This document shows, one piece after another, positions 43,270 to 53,540 of a stretch of DNA of 64,000 nt. The stretch spans positions 9,801,001-9,865,000 of the forward strand of contig OX419756.1 of the NCBI GenBank assembly GCA_948567375.1. Reading direction: 5' to 3'. The position numbers and the translations under genes were made by a program. Under the pieces are notes generated by a model, which did not search any database, was not told the origin of the DNA, and worked only from the letters and a program-made list of their open reading frames with translations. The DNA comes from Lunularia cruciata (Eukaryota; Streptophyta; Marchantiopsida; Lunulariales; Lunulariaceae). Within the stretch, counting starts at the first letter, position 1. Every line of letters begins with the position of its first letter.

Positions 43270-44860
43270 AGACAACAAATGCAAATAGTAGCCTTATTAG
43301 AGCAACCTAAGCCTCCATCTATGGAAAGCATTGCTAGTCAATTTGGCGTTGATGAAAAGATAATTCTCAAATTAAAATTTGTGAACCATGCATTTGTTAA
43401 ATAGCCCAAAGTGTAGATCAGGAGACTACTTTACGAGTGTCACATGCGATGTTTCCTGAAGTTGATGATAAATTAGTTCAATGGATTGATGAGGGATGTC
43501 AAATGAGTCATGATACTAATGTTCATTTATCATAAAGTGAAACAGATTGCTCATACTTTGGAAACACTAGAGGATAAGTTCAAATTTTCTTGGTAATGGT
43601 TTGCTAGATTCCACCACCCACATGGTTTGCACGCCATCAATCTGTTTGGAAAAGGGGCCAAAGTTGACAAAAATGACACTGAAATTCTTAAAGCATTGGG
43701 AGAGTTAAAGTGAATTATAGACCAATATGATCAATTCGTGTGTACAATAAAAATGAAATGGGTTTGTTCTATTCTGCTATTCCACAATACATTGTGATGT
43801 TATCCACTGAAAAATTGTCTACAATCAGAGAGAAATAAGTCCAAAGATAGAATAACACTTATTGTTTGTTGCAATGTTACATGGATGGAGCTTGTTCCAA
43901 TTACAATGAAGGAGTGAAGGAGCCAGCTTGTATTGTTGGAAAATTTTGGCAAATCCTTTATTTTCATCAAAAGAATACTTAGATTAATGGTATGATATTC
44001 AACAAGTAGTGCGATGAGGATTGAGCCACATGTTCCAAAGTGTAACATATACAGAGTTCTATTGATTCTTGATAAGGCACTTGGGTATTCCTCAACTTTC
44101 AAAAAGAATGGTATTCAGAGTGGTCTTCTTTCCTCCGGATGTCTCCTTGTGGAGGCAACCAATGAATATGGATATAATCACTACAGTTGAAAAGTGCTAC
44201 AAGTATTTGTTAATCAAGGAAATCCTTGCATCTCATGACAATCCACAAACCTTGAAAGCTAAGTTGGTGTTAGTGGCTTCAACAATGAAATGAGGAGTTG
44301 CAGGATTTGCTTATGGTAGGCCGCCCCATATGCTATATGTTACTAATTTGGTGAATATTGCTTGGAGTGAAATAAAGACAAAAGATTTGAAAATTTGTTT
44401 CAGAAAAGCTGATATAGTCTGGGCTTTATGAGAGAATGGGATCAACGGCTCTGATTATGATCAAATCATCAATGAAATCTTCAATCTATTAATATCCTTA
44501 TTGGCCACAGTGACTCTCAATTTACAATGAGGTTGAACAGCGTCTATGATAACAATGATAACTTGATATTGTTGAAAGAAACTGTCATTGAAGAAATTAA
44601 CCGGGCAATGGAAGTTGCACTCATTATCAACGGTGATGAATCTGATAGAAAGTGCATCAGATAATCAATTGATTGAAACCAACACGGCCACAATTGATAA
44701 GCGGCAAGTTATTTTGAACTCGTAACGAACCGTTATCAACCTTGAAATTGATATGAATGAACTCATCATGACGCTCGATCTTAATCGGACGAAAGCTGCT
44801 TTATTTATTTTACAATATGGTGGTTCCATTATTGCTCGCCCACGAATGCAAAATAATTGT
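43270..44860 (+). pseudogene. Pogo/Tigger-like (Tc1-mariner superfamily) transposase relic
   Basis: Pieces in shifting frames follow the family order. A psq-like helix-turn-helix comes first (QIVALLEQ, MESIASQFGVDEKIILKLK, 43285-43385), then a CENP-B-type second helix domain (FPEVDDKLVQWIDEGCQMS near 43460, KFKFSW-WFARFHHPHGL near 43600). The DDE_1 catalytic domain follows: KDRITLIVCCNVTWMELVP (about 43855-43910), LILDKALGYSSTF (about 44065-44105, where LLLDNAPGH is usual) and VVFFPPDVSLWRQPM (about 44120-44165, where PPNVTS-LQPLD is usual). Motifs around 44360-44420 (KICFRKADIVWAL) are the usual tail. At least ten stops or frameshifts make it dead. No terminal inverted repeats were found by eye. 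Confidence 0.7.
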
Positions 44861-46259
44861 CAGATGACTTTATGTAATTTTCCTGTATGTGACATAAAAA
44901 ATATTGCAATGAGTTGATCCCCGTGATTCCAGGTAAAAAGGAGAATGCGGATTTAATGCATGCGGACGGTCGCAATGAATGAATGATTCTATATGACAAA
45001 TGATTACTGTACTATTAAGTCTTAGTATGGACATGAGGCATCTGGGACTCGAAATGCCAGTGTTCAGACACTAGTAAAATAAAAAAGCGACGGCATAGAA
45101 CACATTAAAGTACTACAAAGGGCAGATAAATCTTATCGACAATATTTGAATTTAGCCTCATACCCTTTTCCGTACGGGCTTGGTGGGAGGCTTCCCATAC
45201 CTTCTTGCTTTCAAATGCGGTCGCGTGTTGCCTGTGTCTTAAGGTACTTTTAAATCCATCTCTCTCTGTTTATTCTGCTTTTGAGACGTGCATATTTATC
45301 AAAAGGCATGCAGACGATGGACCAATTACATGAGCAGTTGGCAGTCTAAAAAGGCAAAACGAAGACAGTGGAGATTTCTTTCCGTGTACCGGCAAGGTAC
45401 TTGCTTGAAGTTCGCGGACAACGACAGTTATGAGGTAGCTATCTATATATAGGCTGGGCAACTAGATTATTAACGGATCTACATACTTTCAGTATAATAC
45501 GGTTCTAAAGATATGCCTAAAATGCAAGAGTAAATGGCCGCGAAGGATAATAAGGATGGGACCCCATCAAGAGTAGGTTGCATGAAGAACAATCAATTCC
45601 GCAACGGAGTCACGGATGTTATGATACTTTCCAAGGACAAGGGTAGCCGATTCTGAAAGAATTCTAGTTCTTCTGCCGAGAGATATAACGTACTCTCGAA
45701 GAACTGGTTTGGAAGTCTCCCCTTGGAAACGCCCAATCTCAAGAAGAACGCAGAGCGCAGGAGAACGGAAATTTCTAAAGTAGCTATATTAGTGGTCATC
45801 AGGAGAACATTTACAGTTGAGAGTGTACGAGCTTGAATATATGTTACTTCAGTCTGCACGACTCAATCCCAGTCAGAGGAAGGCATGCACCCAGCTATGT
45901 GCAGAAGTCAATTGAGAATTCGGTTGGTCAGAGATAGGATCAGCACAACAGTATGCGTCTTGTCGGAGAAAACATCGACCGGATAAACAAGGTCTAAACA
46001 AACATTAAAGCCGCCGTAATGCATGCGGAACACTTTTGGATGTTTGGTTTCTCTTCGGCACGAGGCAAACTCATGTCCAGCAATTCTCGAGGCAGTACAG
46101 TTTGTACTCCCTCGAATCGCCTTGCTTGTCACCCTATTCATCTTTTTTGTGCTAAGCTTGAGAATCGCATATCCACGGAGGGGAGGGGGTAATCGTACAT
46201 TAATACTATACTTTTGATTTTGTTTATTTGGCCAATTTCGGTTTTCAAATACTAGAGAG

Positions 46260-46260
<1 letters not shown>
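44861..46260. other. No recognisable gene
   Basis: Short frames without a known motif, apart from the weak repeat near 45165-45240 shared with 39300-39410. Confidence 0.55.

Positions 46261-46262
<2 letters not shown>

Positions 46263-46354
<92 letters not shown>
46263..46354. repeat. (AT)46 microsatellite
   Basis: An uninterrupted AT dinucleotide run of about 92 bp. It is fully self-complementary, so it can extrude cruciforms. Its purity suggests recent expansion, or variability between individuals. Confidence 0.97.
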
Positions 46355-46357
<3 letters not shown>

Positions 46358-46488
46358 GTCAGGGTATATTGTTGACATTCATCCGGAAAACTAATGTCAA
46401 GAATTAGTTGTTACTTTATATTTCTGTTGGTATGGCTTTCGAATGTCAAAGATTTACCTTAATATGCCATAGTCAAACTGAACAGTGC

Positions 46489-46521
46489 CCGGGTGACATT
46501 GAGGTGTCCAATGTCACCCGG
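46489..46521. repeat. 13-bp perfect inverted repeat with 7-nt loop
   Basis: CCGGGTGACATTG (46489-46501) and CAATGTCACCCGG (46509-46521) pair perfectly. With one bulge the stem can extend by TGCC/GGCA. No T-run follows and no gene is adjacent. Confidence 0.9.
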
Positions 46522-47947
46522 TGGCATGTCAATAAACTGCCCTTCTCTAATCTTGAGAACTGTGTACGATAATATGCTTAAAGTGGTCTTTCCTATAACA
46601 GTCATGGTCACATATGACATTCGTTTCAATCCCATGACCTTAAACATTTATATCTTCACAAACTAAGGCAGTTAATTTTGTTTATGACTACTACCATCTA
46701 TTATAAGCCGCTCTTTGTTTCGTACTCGGTGACTTGACTACACTTATCAAGAGTTGAAGAAATCCCCCTCAAAGAATATTTGCACCGAGGTTCAAGTGAT
46801 CTTCCGGATCTTGCCATCCCATACAAGCAAAGTTCAAGTTCAAAGCTAGTTTATCCACTTCCATGAACTACTCTCCAAGCTGTCACACATACAAACTTTC
46901 CATAATAGCTCATAATTTTCCACTCATCAAGAAAAATTTGAGTTCCTAATAAATTACACCATTTCTCTCCTCCTCTCAAAATTTCCCTCCCAAAACTAAG
47001 ATCTAGTTGTCCTTACCGCCCCCCTAAGCATAAATTTGGAGCTAAAGAAGCTGCAACAATGGGGGGTTTTCAGAAATAGTTTTATGAAGCTCTGTATATT
47101 TTCTTATAACTTATTATGAACGCTTGACTAAATTGATACGGGTGCGGGTTGGAGGAAGAAAAAGTCTTGCTATGGAATCCCGATCAAGTTCCTTATTTTT
47201 AGCAAAATCCATAATAGATGGTTCGTAGGAAATAAGGGATACAGAGTTTTCCATTGTCACTCTATAATGCATTAATTACACATTAGGGTTAATAAAGTAG
47301 ATAGTTTAGATAGTTTAGGTTAGGGCGAAGAAGGTGGCCACTGAAGGTGCCACAAAGATAGATGATGTATGATGAACCACGTGAGAGGACAAGAAGGAGA
47401 AACTTGACGCAGAAGAGCAGAAGATTAGTGCGGGTTGTGGGAAGAGGGGGAGTGAATTTTGTTTGAAGTGGGAAGATTATTGTGGGTTGTGTGAACGTCC
47501 AAAGATTCTCAATTTCATTACTTAAAAACTTCCTTGTTCAACTAGTTTGGAATGTAGTTCTTATCTTGCAAGCTTGTTCATTGTGTAGGTAACATGTTTG
47601 AAGTGAAAAGAGTAGAGCATCACGATTAAGTGTTATTTTTAGTGATTAAAGAATAGAGGAGGACGATAGAGGAGAACAAAGTCTAGTATAACATGCTGAG
47701 AAAATTAGAGAGGGAGCACTCATGGAAAATTAACTCAAGACATAAGAAAATGTATACAATGGTGTATACAATTAGATTTGGAGATCTCAATGCAAAGACT
47801 AGAAGATGAAGATGAAGATGGAGAAGGAGAAGGAGATTTATATATGCTAGAATTTTTGATTAGTGGGTGTGAGTTTTCACATACACATAGATACTTGGGA
47901 ACCTTGAGTTACTTATCCTCATAGTCAAGAATTTATTACAAAGTATT
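46522..47947. other. No recognisable gene
   Basis: AT-rich sequence upstream of the transposase. A GAAGAT/GGAGAA purine run at about 47805-47836 gives an open acidic stretch (EDEDEDGEGEGD) that ends within 70 codons. I do not assign it to the transposase. Confidence 0.5.
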
Positions 47948-47987
47948 TTAGAAATCTAGAGCCGAAACCTTTTGCCAACTCACTAGA

Positions 47988-49131
47988 ATGGATGTTAATT
48001 CATTTTCAACCTTGGTAGATTTGATAAGAACATACCTTACTTTTGAAAAGACCTACCAGCGGGAGCAAATACCAATGTGGCTCCAAGTAGCTCTAGCTCT
48101 CTATAGATTTGGGCATCACAATAATGGAGCTTGTGTTGCAACAGGGTTAAACATTTGGGGCATTAGTGTAGGTTCAACAATTGCCTTCACTGACCAAGTT
48201 ATGACTGCCATATTAGATTTGATGAGGAGTCAAGTTGCATGGCTTGAGCACAAGGAGAGGAGAAGGATATCCACTTTTTTTGCACAAAAAGGCTTCCTTG
48301 GTTGTGTTGATTTGGTAGATGGAACATTGCTCCCTCTTGCTGCTCGACCCGCAATGGATGGAAGAATCCATCTCAGCCAAAAGTGCTCATATTCCTTAAA
48401 CGGTCAAGTGATTTATGATAATAAAAGGAGAATTATATATTTTACTGGAGGTAAATGTTCTATTATTTTTTTTGTTCATTTGTTTTTTTTTACTAGTATT
48501 GGTGCTCCTCTTTGTACATTTGCATGATTTTATTATTGCATGATTGTATTAAAGGTTTGTGGTTGGTTTGTTTATTAGCATTGATGCACCTCTTTGTAAG
48601 TTTGCATGATTTTATTACTGTATGACTGAATTAAAGGTTTGTAGTTGACTTTTTTGAAAAAATCATCACTCTGGAATGATTTGAACAAAAGAGGGAGGTG
48701 CCATAGTTTTGAGTCCAAAGAGTACCTTTTAGGTTTTTCTGGTTATGTATCCATGCATCACCTTGTCCCAACATTCAAGCAGGCCCAAACAGAGGACAAG
48801 CAAAAGTTCAACAAATATTTGGCAAGGGTGATAAATGAGCATTGTTTAGGAGTATTGAAAGCTAGATGACATTCTCTTTGTGAGATAAGAGTGAAACTTA
48901 AAGATAATAGTAGAAATGCATAGTTTTTAAAGTGTGTTTCAGTTAATTATTTTACATATCTACTTAATCAATAGGTGTGATGTTTGGTCAGAGTATGATG
49001 GAGGATTTATAGAGGAAACTCAAAGAGATTCAAAAATGACTTTTAATGGAATAGAGCTTGGTAGAGAAGAAAGTAGGTCAAGGGTGATGCAACAATGCCT
49101 TGCTCATCATATGAATCATAGAGTTGAATGA
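47988..49131 (+). pseudogene. PIF/Harbinger-like (HARBI1-type) DDE transposase, degenerate
   Basis: Exon-like block 1 (47988-48450) reads IPMWLQVALALYRFGHH, ISVGSTIAFTDQVMTAI, RRRISTFFAQKGFLGCVDLV, DGTLLPL and CSYSLNGQVIYD. The first catalytic Asp is D111, in VDGT. A GT...AG interval (48451-48644) fits an intron. Block 2 (48645-48869) reads KKSSLWNDL, EYLLGFSGY and FNKYLARVINEHCLGVLKAR. The second catalytic Asp (usually LLGDSGY) is Phe here, while the third acidic residue (E in NEHCLG) is kept. A TGA follows LKAR, after which homologous-looking sequence continues with stops to a C-terminal block ending at 49131 (CDVWSEYDGGFIEE, SRVMQQCLAHH). The ATG at 47988 is chosen because a stop lies in frame at 47949; homology may begin slightly upstream in another frame (FRNLEPKPFANSLEW). 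Confidence 0.75.
48451..48644 (+). other. Putative intron with 82-bp tandem duplication
   Basis: The interval starts GTAAATG after TTTACTGGAG and ends TTTGTAG before TTGACTTTTTTG. Removing it brings YFTGG next to LTFLKKSSLW, the order expected in Harbinger transposases (TGG...F..S.L). It is T-rich. It contains two copies of a block with TTTGCATGATTTTATTA and TTAAAGGTTTGT, 82 bp apart. Confidence 0.55.
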
Positions 49132-50100
49132 AATGAGATCATGTTTTAATACAATAAAAATATCATTCTTCTGATTTTGCTTATCTTACATGTAATGTTT
49201 TAAAAACATTTTCATATGTTGCTGCCTTGACAAACTCCAAGATTCAAAAATTATTTTGTTCCCTTCACAGATTTGAAATAAGAATGCAAGATTCCGCTCA
49301 CAGACACCCACTAACACTTGGTGGCGCTTGATGATGCACAGTGTACACTCAAAGTCGTTGGGTGCCGCTAGTTGATGCCCAAAACATTGAAAGTTGCCAG
49401 ATGGCATTGGTTGATGCCCAAAGTGCTATAGAATACTTGTTGGATAGTGTTTGTTGTTGGGCAACGTTGGTGTGTTTTGGCATGGTGGTTGGTAAGGGTG
49501 ATGCTTGTTGATGCTTGCTCATAGACGTTTCGGGGGGGGAGGGGGGGGGCGGGGGGGGAGGGGGGTTGAGAGCCACCAATACATGTGTATTTGCCCATTG
49601 GTGCTCAAAGTTGCCTCTTCATCACCATATGATGGTGCTCAAGGGTACTCCTCTTATGTAACAGTCAGGTGTACCGGTTGGCAAGGTGGTATGCTGCATG
49701 TTGCCACTCATGATTTGTATATTTTCTCATCAAACTAGTGTTCTTTCTCGTGAAATACTCATTTAGTGAGTGCAATTTATATGAATAGGTCATGTAGGGG
49801 CTATATAAACACTCCTCCTTGTAGGTAGATTTCACATTCGAGCATTTTGTGAAGTTTTGGGAGCAATTCAGCTTAGTGATTTTAGAAGGTGGAGGGTGAA
49901 TTTCAAAAACTTAAGCAATTTGTAGTTTCAAAAGGATGTACCGTTTGGGGTCCTGAGTGTTTTTTGAGTTTCTGTGCACAACAAGAAGGTTCAAGGCCGG
50001 TGGGGTTGGGTTTGACAGAGAGATTTTCATTTTGAGACAAGATTTCATGATTGTGCTTTCGGGACCAGGATTCGGGTGTGAGTAGAAGGGTTTAAATGCC
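49132..50100. other. Gene-free stretch with G-rich tract
   Basis: No coding motif. Repetitive GGTGGC/GATGCCC/TTGATGC words around 49310-49520 resemble others near 50570-50960 and 55040-55310, suggesting scattered remnants of one sequence type. Confidence 0.5.
49532..49565 (+). repeat. Poly-G tract, G-quadruplex candidate
   Basis: Thirty-four bases hold runs of 8, 9 (plus C), 8 and 6 or more G separated by single A or C. Four runs of at least three G with loops of one base strongly favour an intramolecular G-quadruplex on the plus strand. Confidence 0.9.
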
Positions 50101-50129
50101 ATTGGCATGTGAGTAGAAGTAGTATTTTA

Positions 50130-51719
50130 TGAAAGGTGAGAGTATTGCAATGAGCAAGGAGCCCAAGAGCAAGGAGCCCACAAATTTGACAATCAAATTC
50201 CTTCATTCCTCCATTTCAGTCCTTGCATTTCCTATATTCACCATGGCAGAAATCTGGAGCTATGAGAAGATTGTTGACGGTGAGGACATGAGGGATAATC
50301 AAGAAGGAGATTGGCTTATTGGATTCCACTGATTCAACACTGTATAAACTTCATCAAATGGTGTTGGATGGACAACAATCAAATTCAAACAACTGTAGCA
50401 AGAATCAAGGAGGTTGATCTTGATGTAATTGGTCTCAAAATCACCCTTTGACTGCATTATCCATGTCCCAAGGTATTTTTCTTTCTTTCCTCAGTTATTT
50501 TCTACATGTTTGATGTAGTTTTCAAAAGTTCATCTCCATTTTTATGATTTTTTTCAAGCAATGTTTAGCATCTATAGGCGCCACCCAACACCAATTGGGC
50601 CTGTCCCACAATGCATCCTAACATCTCCCAGTGCCTCCCTGCACCACCCCATAGTGCCTCCTTATGTGTCACCCTTCTGCCTTGTGTAATTGGGTAGTAA
50701 GTCACAAAATCCTAAACCACTTCCCTGTCCCACAGCACCAACCAGCATCACTTGGCACCGCCTCCTAAGTTTTTTTGCATTTTTCCTGTCCCGCAGCACC
50801 TCCCATGCCTCCCCATGGGATGGCCCTGCATTGCCTTGTGGCAAGTTGCAATACACTAAAACCCCTTCCCTGTCCCGCAATGCCAACGAGCGTCACCTCG
50901 GGTCCCCTTGGGTTCCCTGCCCTACGTCCGGTGCCATAGCACTTGTCCTGCTAGCACCACCAGGCAGAAATCTCTCTTTTTTACCCTTTCTTGGAGCTGC
51001 TGGTGGCTTTTCCTTATGCAAGGGTGTTGCCAGGCACCAACTAGCATCTTTGGTGAAGTTACAATTTTTTTGTTGGTTGTTTTTGCAGGTTCTTCCCTGT
51101 ACTGAGTTTGTGAGCTATTGGGACAAGAATTCTTGCACTGGCTTAGTCAAGGAGAGGCAATTGATAGTTGATATAGTGAGAGATGCACTTGCAATGCCAA
51201 GGAGGAGGACTGTTCCTTACACAAGTATTTCAGATTGGTTTCCACAAAGAGACAAAGTTGCAAAGACATATTTGGCAAGGCAATATGTGTATCTTACTTT
51301 CAAGGCTTTCTTCCAATGAATAGTTGTTCTTGTGGCACCAACTCTGTTGCCCAAGATTGTACATGGGCATTTGGTTCTCAACACCACGACAAAGTTGAGG
51401 AGATTTCAAGTGGAGGATTATGATGGGTGGAGTTAGCATTTCAAGCTATCATTGCAGAGGTGGATAGTTTGCAAAGCCAATTGTAGAGACCTAAGGGGCG
51501 CAAGTTTAGAGTCACCTTCCTTGGGTAGATACTCACTCATCTCTTTGAAGAGAGAGGTTTCATTCTTAAGGAGGAAGTGATGTACTTGAGTGATGGAGAG
51601 GAGGAGATTATACACTATGAAGAGGATGATGATCATGAGGATGCAAAGAGTGAGAGTGAGGACAAGGACACGAGTGCTGATTATGGGCAAGATGAGGACA
51701 GTAAGTGATCGATTAGATT
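50130..51719 (+). pseudogene. Unrecognised protein, two- or three-part frame with acidic C-terminus
   Basis: Three plus-strand pieces look coding. The first is 50129-50332 (FPIFTMAEIWSYEKIVDGED, RDNQEGDWLIGFH). The second, about 51088-51318, directly follows TTTTTGCAG, which resembles a splice acceptor (LPCTEFVSYWDKNSCTGLVK, RQLIVDIVRDALAMPRRRTV, KTYLARQYVYLTF). After stops and shifts, an acidic tail follows at about 51560-51710 (YLSDGEEEIIHYEEDDDHED, then KSESEDKDTSADYGQDED). The intervening 50460-51085 is rich in short CACCxxxGC repeats and looks like an intron or insertion. I do not recognise the family; it could be a degenerate host gene or a transposon-encoded protein. Confidence 0.3.
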
Positions 51720-51925
51720 TGAGTTTTGGCATATATATATGTATATGTTTTTGTTGTTTGAAAACATACAAAGTTCTATTGTATATACCATTATTGGATT
51801 TATAAATACATTAATTTAACATGCCTTAATTAATGAACTTGTGTATTTACTTGATGGATAACTAAATGTACCACTTGTGAACAAGCTTTCAATAGATTTG
51901 TGTTGAGACACATGCCTTACCAATA
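51720..51925. other. AT-rich spacer with short TA microsatellite
   Basis: CATATATATATGTATATG at about 51730 and otherwise featureless sequence. Confidence 0.6.
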
Positions 51926-52260
51926 GTGAGGTTATTGCAAGATAGTTTTAGGGAGGGATTTCCTTCTCCATCTTCATCCTTCAAGAAAGCTCTATCTCCT
52001 TCTTCTTTGCCTTCTCCCCTCTTTCTATATGTGGAGGAGGCATCTCACCCCACTTCTGTCATAGTACCTTCACCCTATTCTTGTTCTATTGACATCACTC
52101 ATGTTTTAAATGATTGTGTCTGAGTGGCTGATGAGGGAGAGAGACTTCTGATTGAGCATCAGAGTACATTATATAGTGTAGAGTAGTGAGAGAGATTAGT
52201 ACTCAAGCATGAGAGGTGATTGAAGAGTGTAGAAGAGCATGATTTGACAAACACCATTTC
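51926..52260 (+). pseudogene. Serine/proline-rich frame ending in a coiled-coil repeat unit
   Basis: A 65-codon serine/proline-rich frame (FPSPSSSFKKALSPSSLPSP) runs to a TGA near 52120. After it, broken by stops, comes GERLLIEHQSTLYSVE, ERLVLKHERRLKSVEEHD. The last part matches the heptad-like unit repeated at 53390-53540, so both probably belonged to one protein now interrupted by the dispersed repeat between them. No family recognised. Confidence 0.3.
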
Positions 52261-52368
52261 TTGAGGCCAAGAGATATGCAAGAAAGAAATTGGGTACTAG
52301 TTTATGATAGTACTCTAGATAACCAACATAGCGTTATGAGATAATTCTCAAAGGGCATTATCTGCAAA

Positions 52369-52404
52369 TCTAACCTTCTGCAAATTAATTTGCAGAAGGT
52401 TAGA
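52369..52404. repeat. 36-bp perfect palindrome
   Basis: TCTAACCTTCTGCAAATT is followed at once by its exact reverse complement AATTTGCAGAAGGTTAGA, with no loop. A partial third copy of the core (ATCTGCAAATC) lies directly upstream at 52360-52370. Confidence 0.95.
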
Positions 52405-52559
52405 AAAGAGCACAAAAAACTAATGTGAAAAGTTTAGTTGTATTTGGGTACATAGAGAGTGAAAATTGATGCAAGAAACTCTATTGCAAATACTATCATA
52501 ACCTCAATAGAGCAATTTTTATTTTCCATCTTGATTGGATGTCAATTCTCTTGCATTGT

Positions 52560-53380
52560 GACTATGATTAAGGGTTTCAGGTTACCAGAGTGTTTTTGAG
52601 GATCAAGTATACTTTTGAATTAAAAATCTTGGGAAAAATTACCAAGAACCAGGAGCAAACCCTAAAAGAGTGATTTTGAAATTAGGGTAAAAACTATGAG
52701 AAATTGGCCAAGTTTGGAAGCTTGTCAAGGCAGCTGTAGTAATCAGATTGAGGCATTTTTCATGTCATTGAAAATCTTGTCTCACAAGCTTTCCATTGAG
52801 TCCTAGAATACTTAGATTCAAGCCATATAGAGAAACATACACCCATCTGAGTTTCATAGGATTTTCTCCAACAATAGAGATATAAGTTCTACACTTGGAT
52901 TAGGAATTGGCTGAAATTTGAAGTGCATAATTGAAGAAGCTTGAATACATATTGAAATCAACTTGAGGACAAGGCAAGGAGATATGAAGCTAATTTCCAC
53001 CAAAATTATGGAGAGTTTTTGTTAACTTCTTGTGGTTGGATTCTCTCCGTGCTTGCATGCTTGTTTGTATGCCCAATTGGTTTGAATTTGCATGCAAGAG
53101 TTATGCTTAGGTTTTTTCCTTCTAAAATTGTTGTGTATTTCTCTTTGTTAATGTTGGAAGTGATGACCAATAGACCAAGAGTGCGTGTTATGATGACAAG
53201 TTAGGTTACCCATTACCACCTTACCCGACAACAAGAATACCAAAACCTAGAGCCGAAGGTTTTACTGGTTGGGTTCTACAAACACTTAAACTTCTAGGGA
53301 AAGGTTAATCTACAACCTTTGACCTATAGGCTCCATAGCTAGGCACCTTGTGTGTTCCCAAAGAGAGAAAGGAAAAGTAC
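52560..53380 (+). repeat. Dispersed repeat, copy 2
   Basis: Partner of the 5.7-6.6 kb repeat. The clearest match is 53020-53370 (TTAATGTTGGAAGTGATGACCAA, MLEVMTNRPR, CTCCATAGCTAGGCACC). It separates two segments that carry the same coiled-coil unit. Confidence 0.45.
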
Positions 53381-53389
53381 GACAATGCA

Positions 53390-53540
53390 AGAGGTGATTG
53401 GAGACCATAGAGGAGCGAGAGAGATTACTGCTTGAGCGTGAAAGGCAATTAGAGACCATGGAGAAGTGAGAGAGATTAGTGTTTGAGCACAAAAGGCAAT
53501 TGGAGACCATAGAGGAGTGAGAGAGATCAGTGCTTGAGTT
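53390..53540 (+). repeat. Three 51-bp coiled-coil-encoding repeats
   Basis: Units of 51 bp (17 codons) begin near 53391, 53441 and 53492 and share GGAGACCATAGAGGAG-GAGAGAGAT-A-TGCTTGAG. Translated in the frame with fewest stops, each reads like ERLLLERERQLETMEE, a charged helical repeat, with TGA replacing CGA (Arg) or similar in two units. Whole-codon length means the repeat grew while coding. Confidence 0.75.

Noticed and set aside
49349-49598. Proline-rich minus-strand frames
   Set aside because: The proline run is simply the complement of the poly-G tract.
50690-51087. N-terminal part of a 209-codon plus-strand frame
   Set aside because: It runs through CACC/GCAC-rich repetitive sequence ending in a TTTTTGCAG acceptor-like site. 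Only the part after 51088 looks protein-like.
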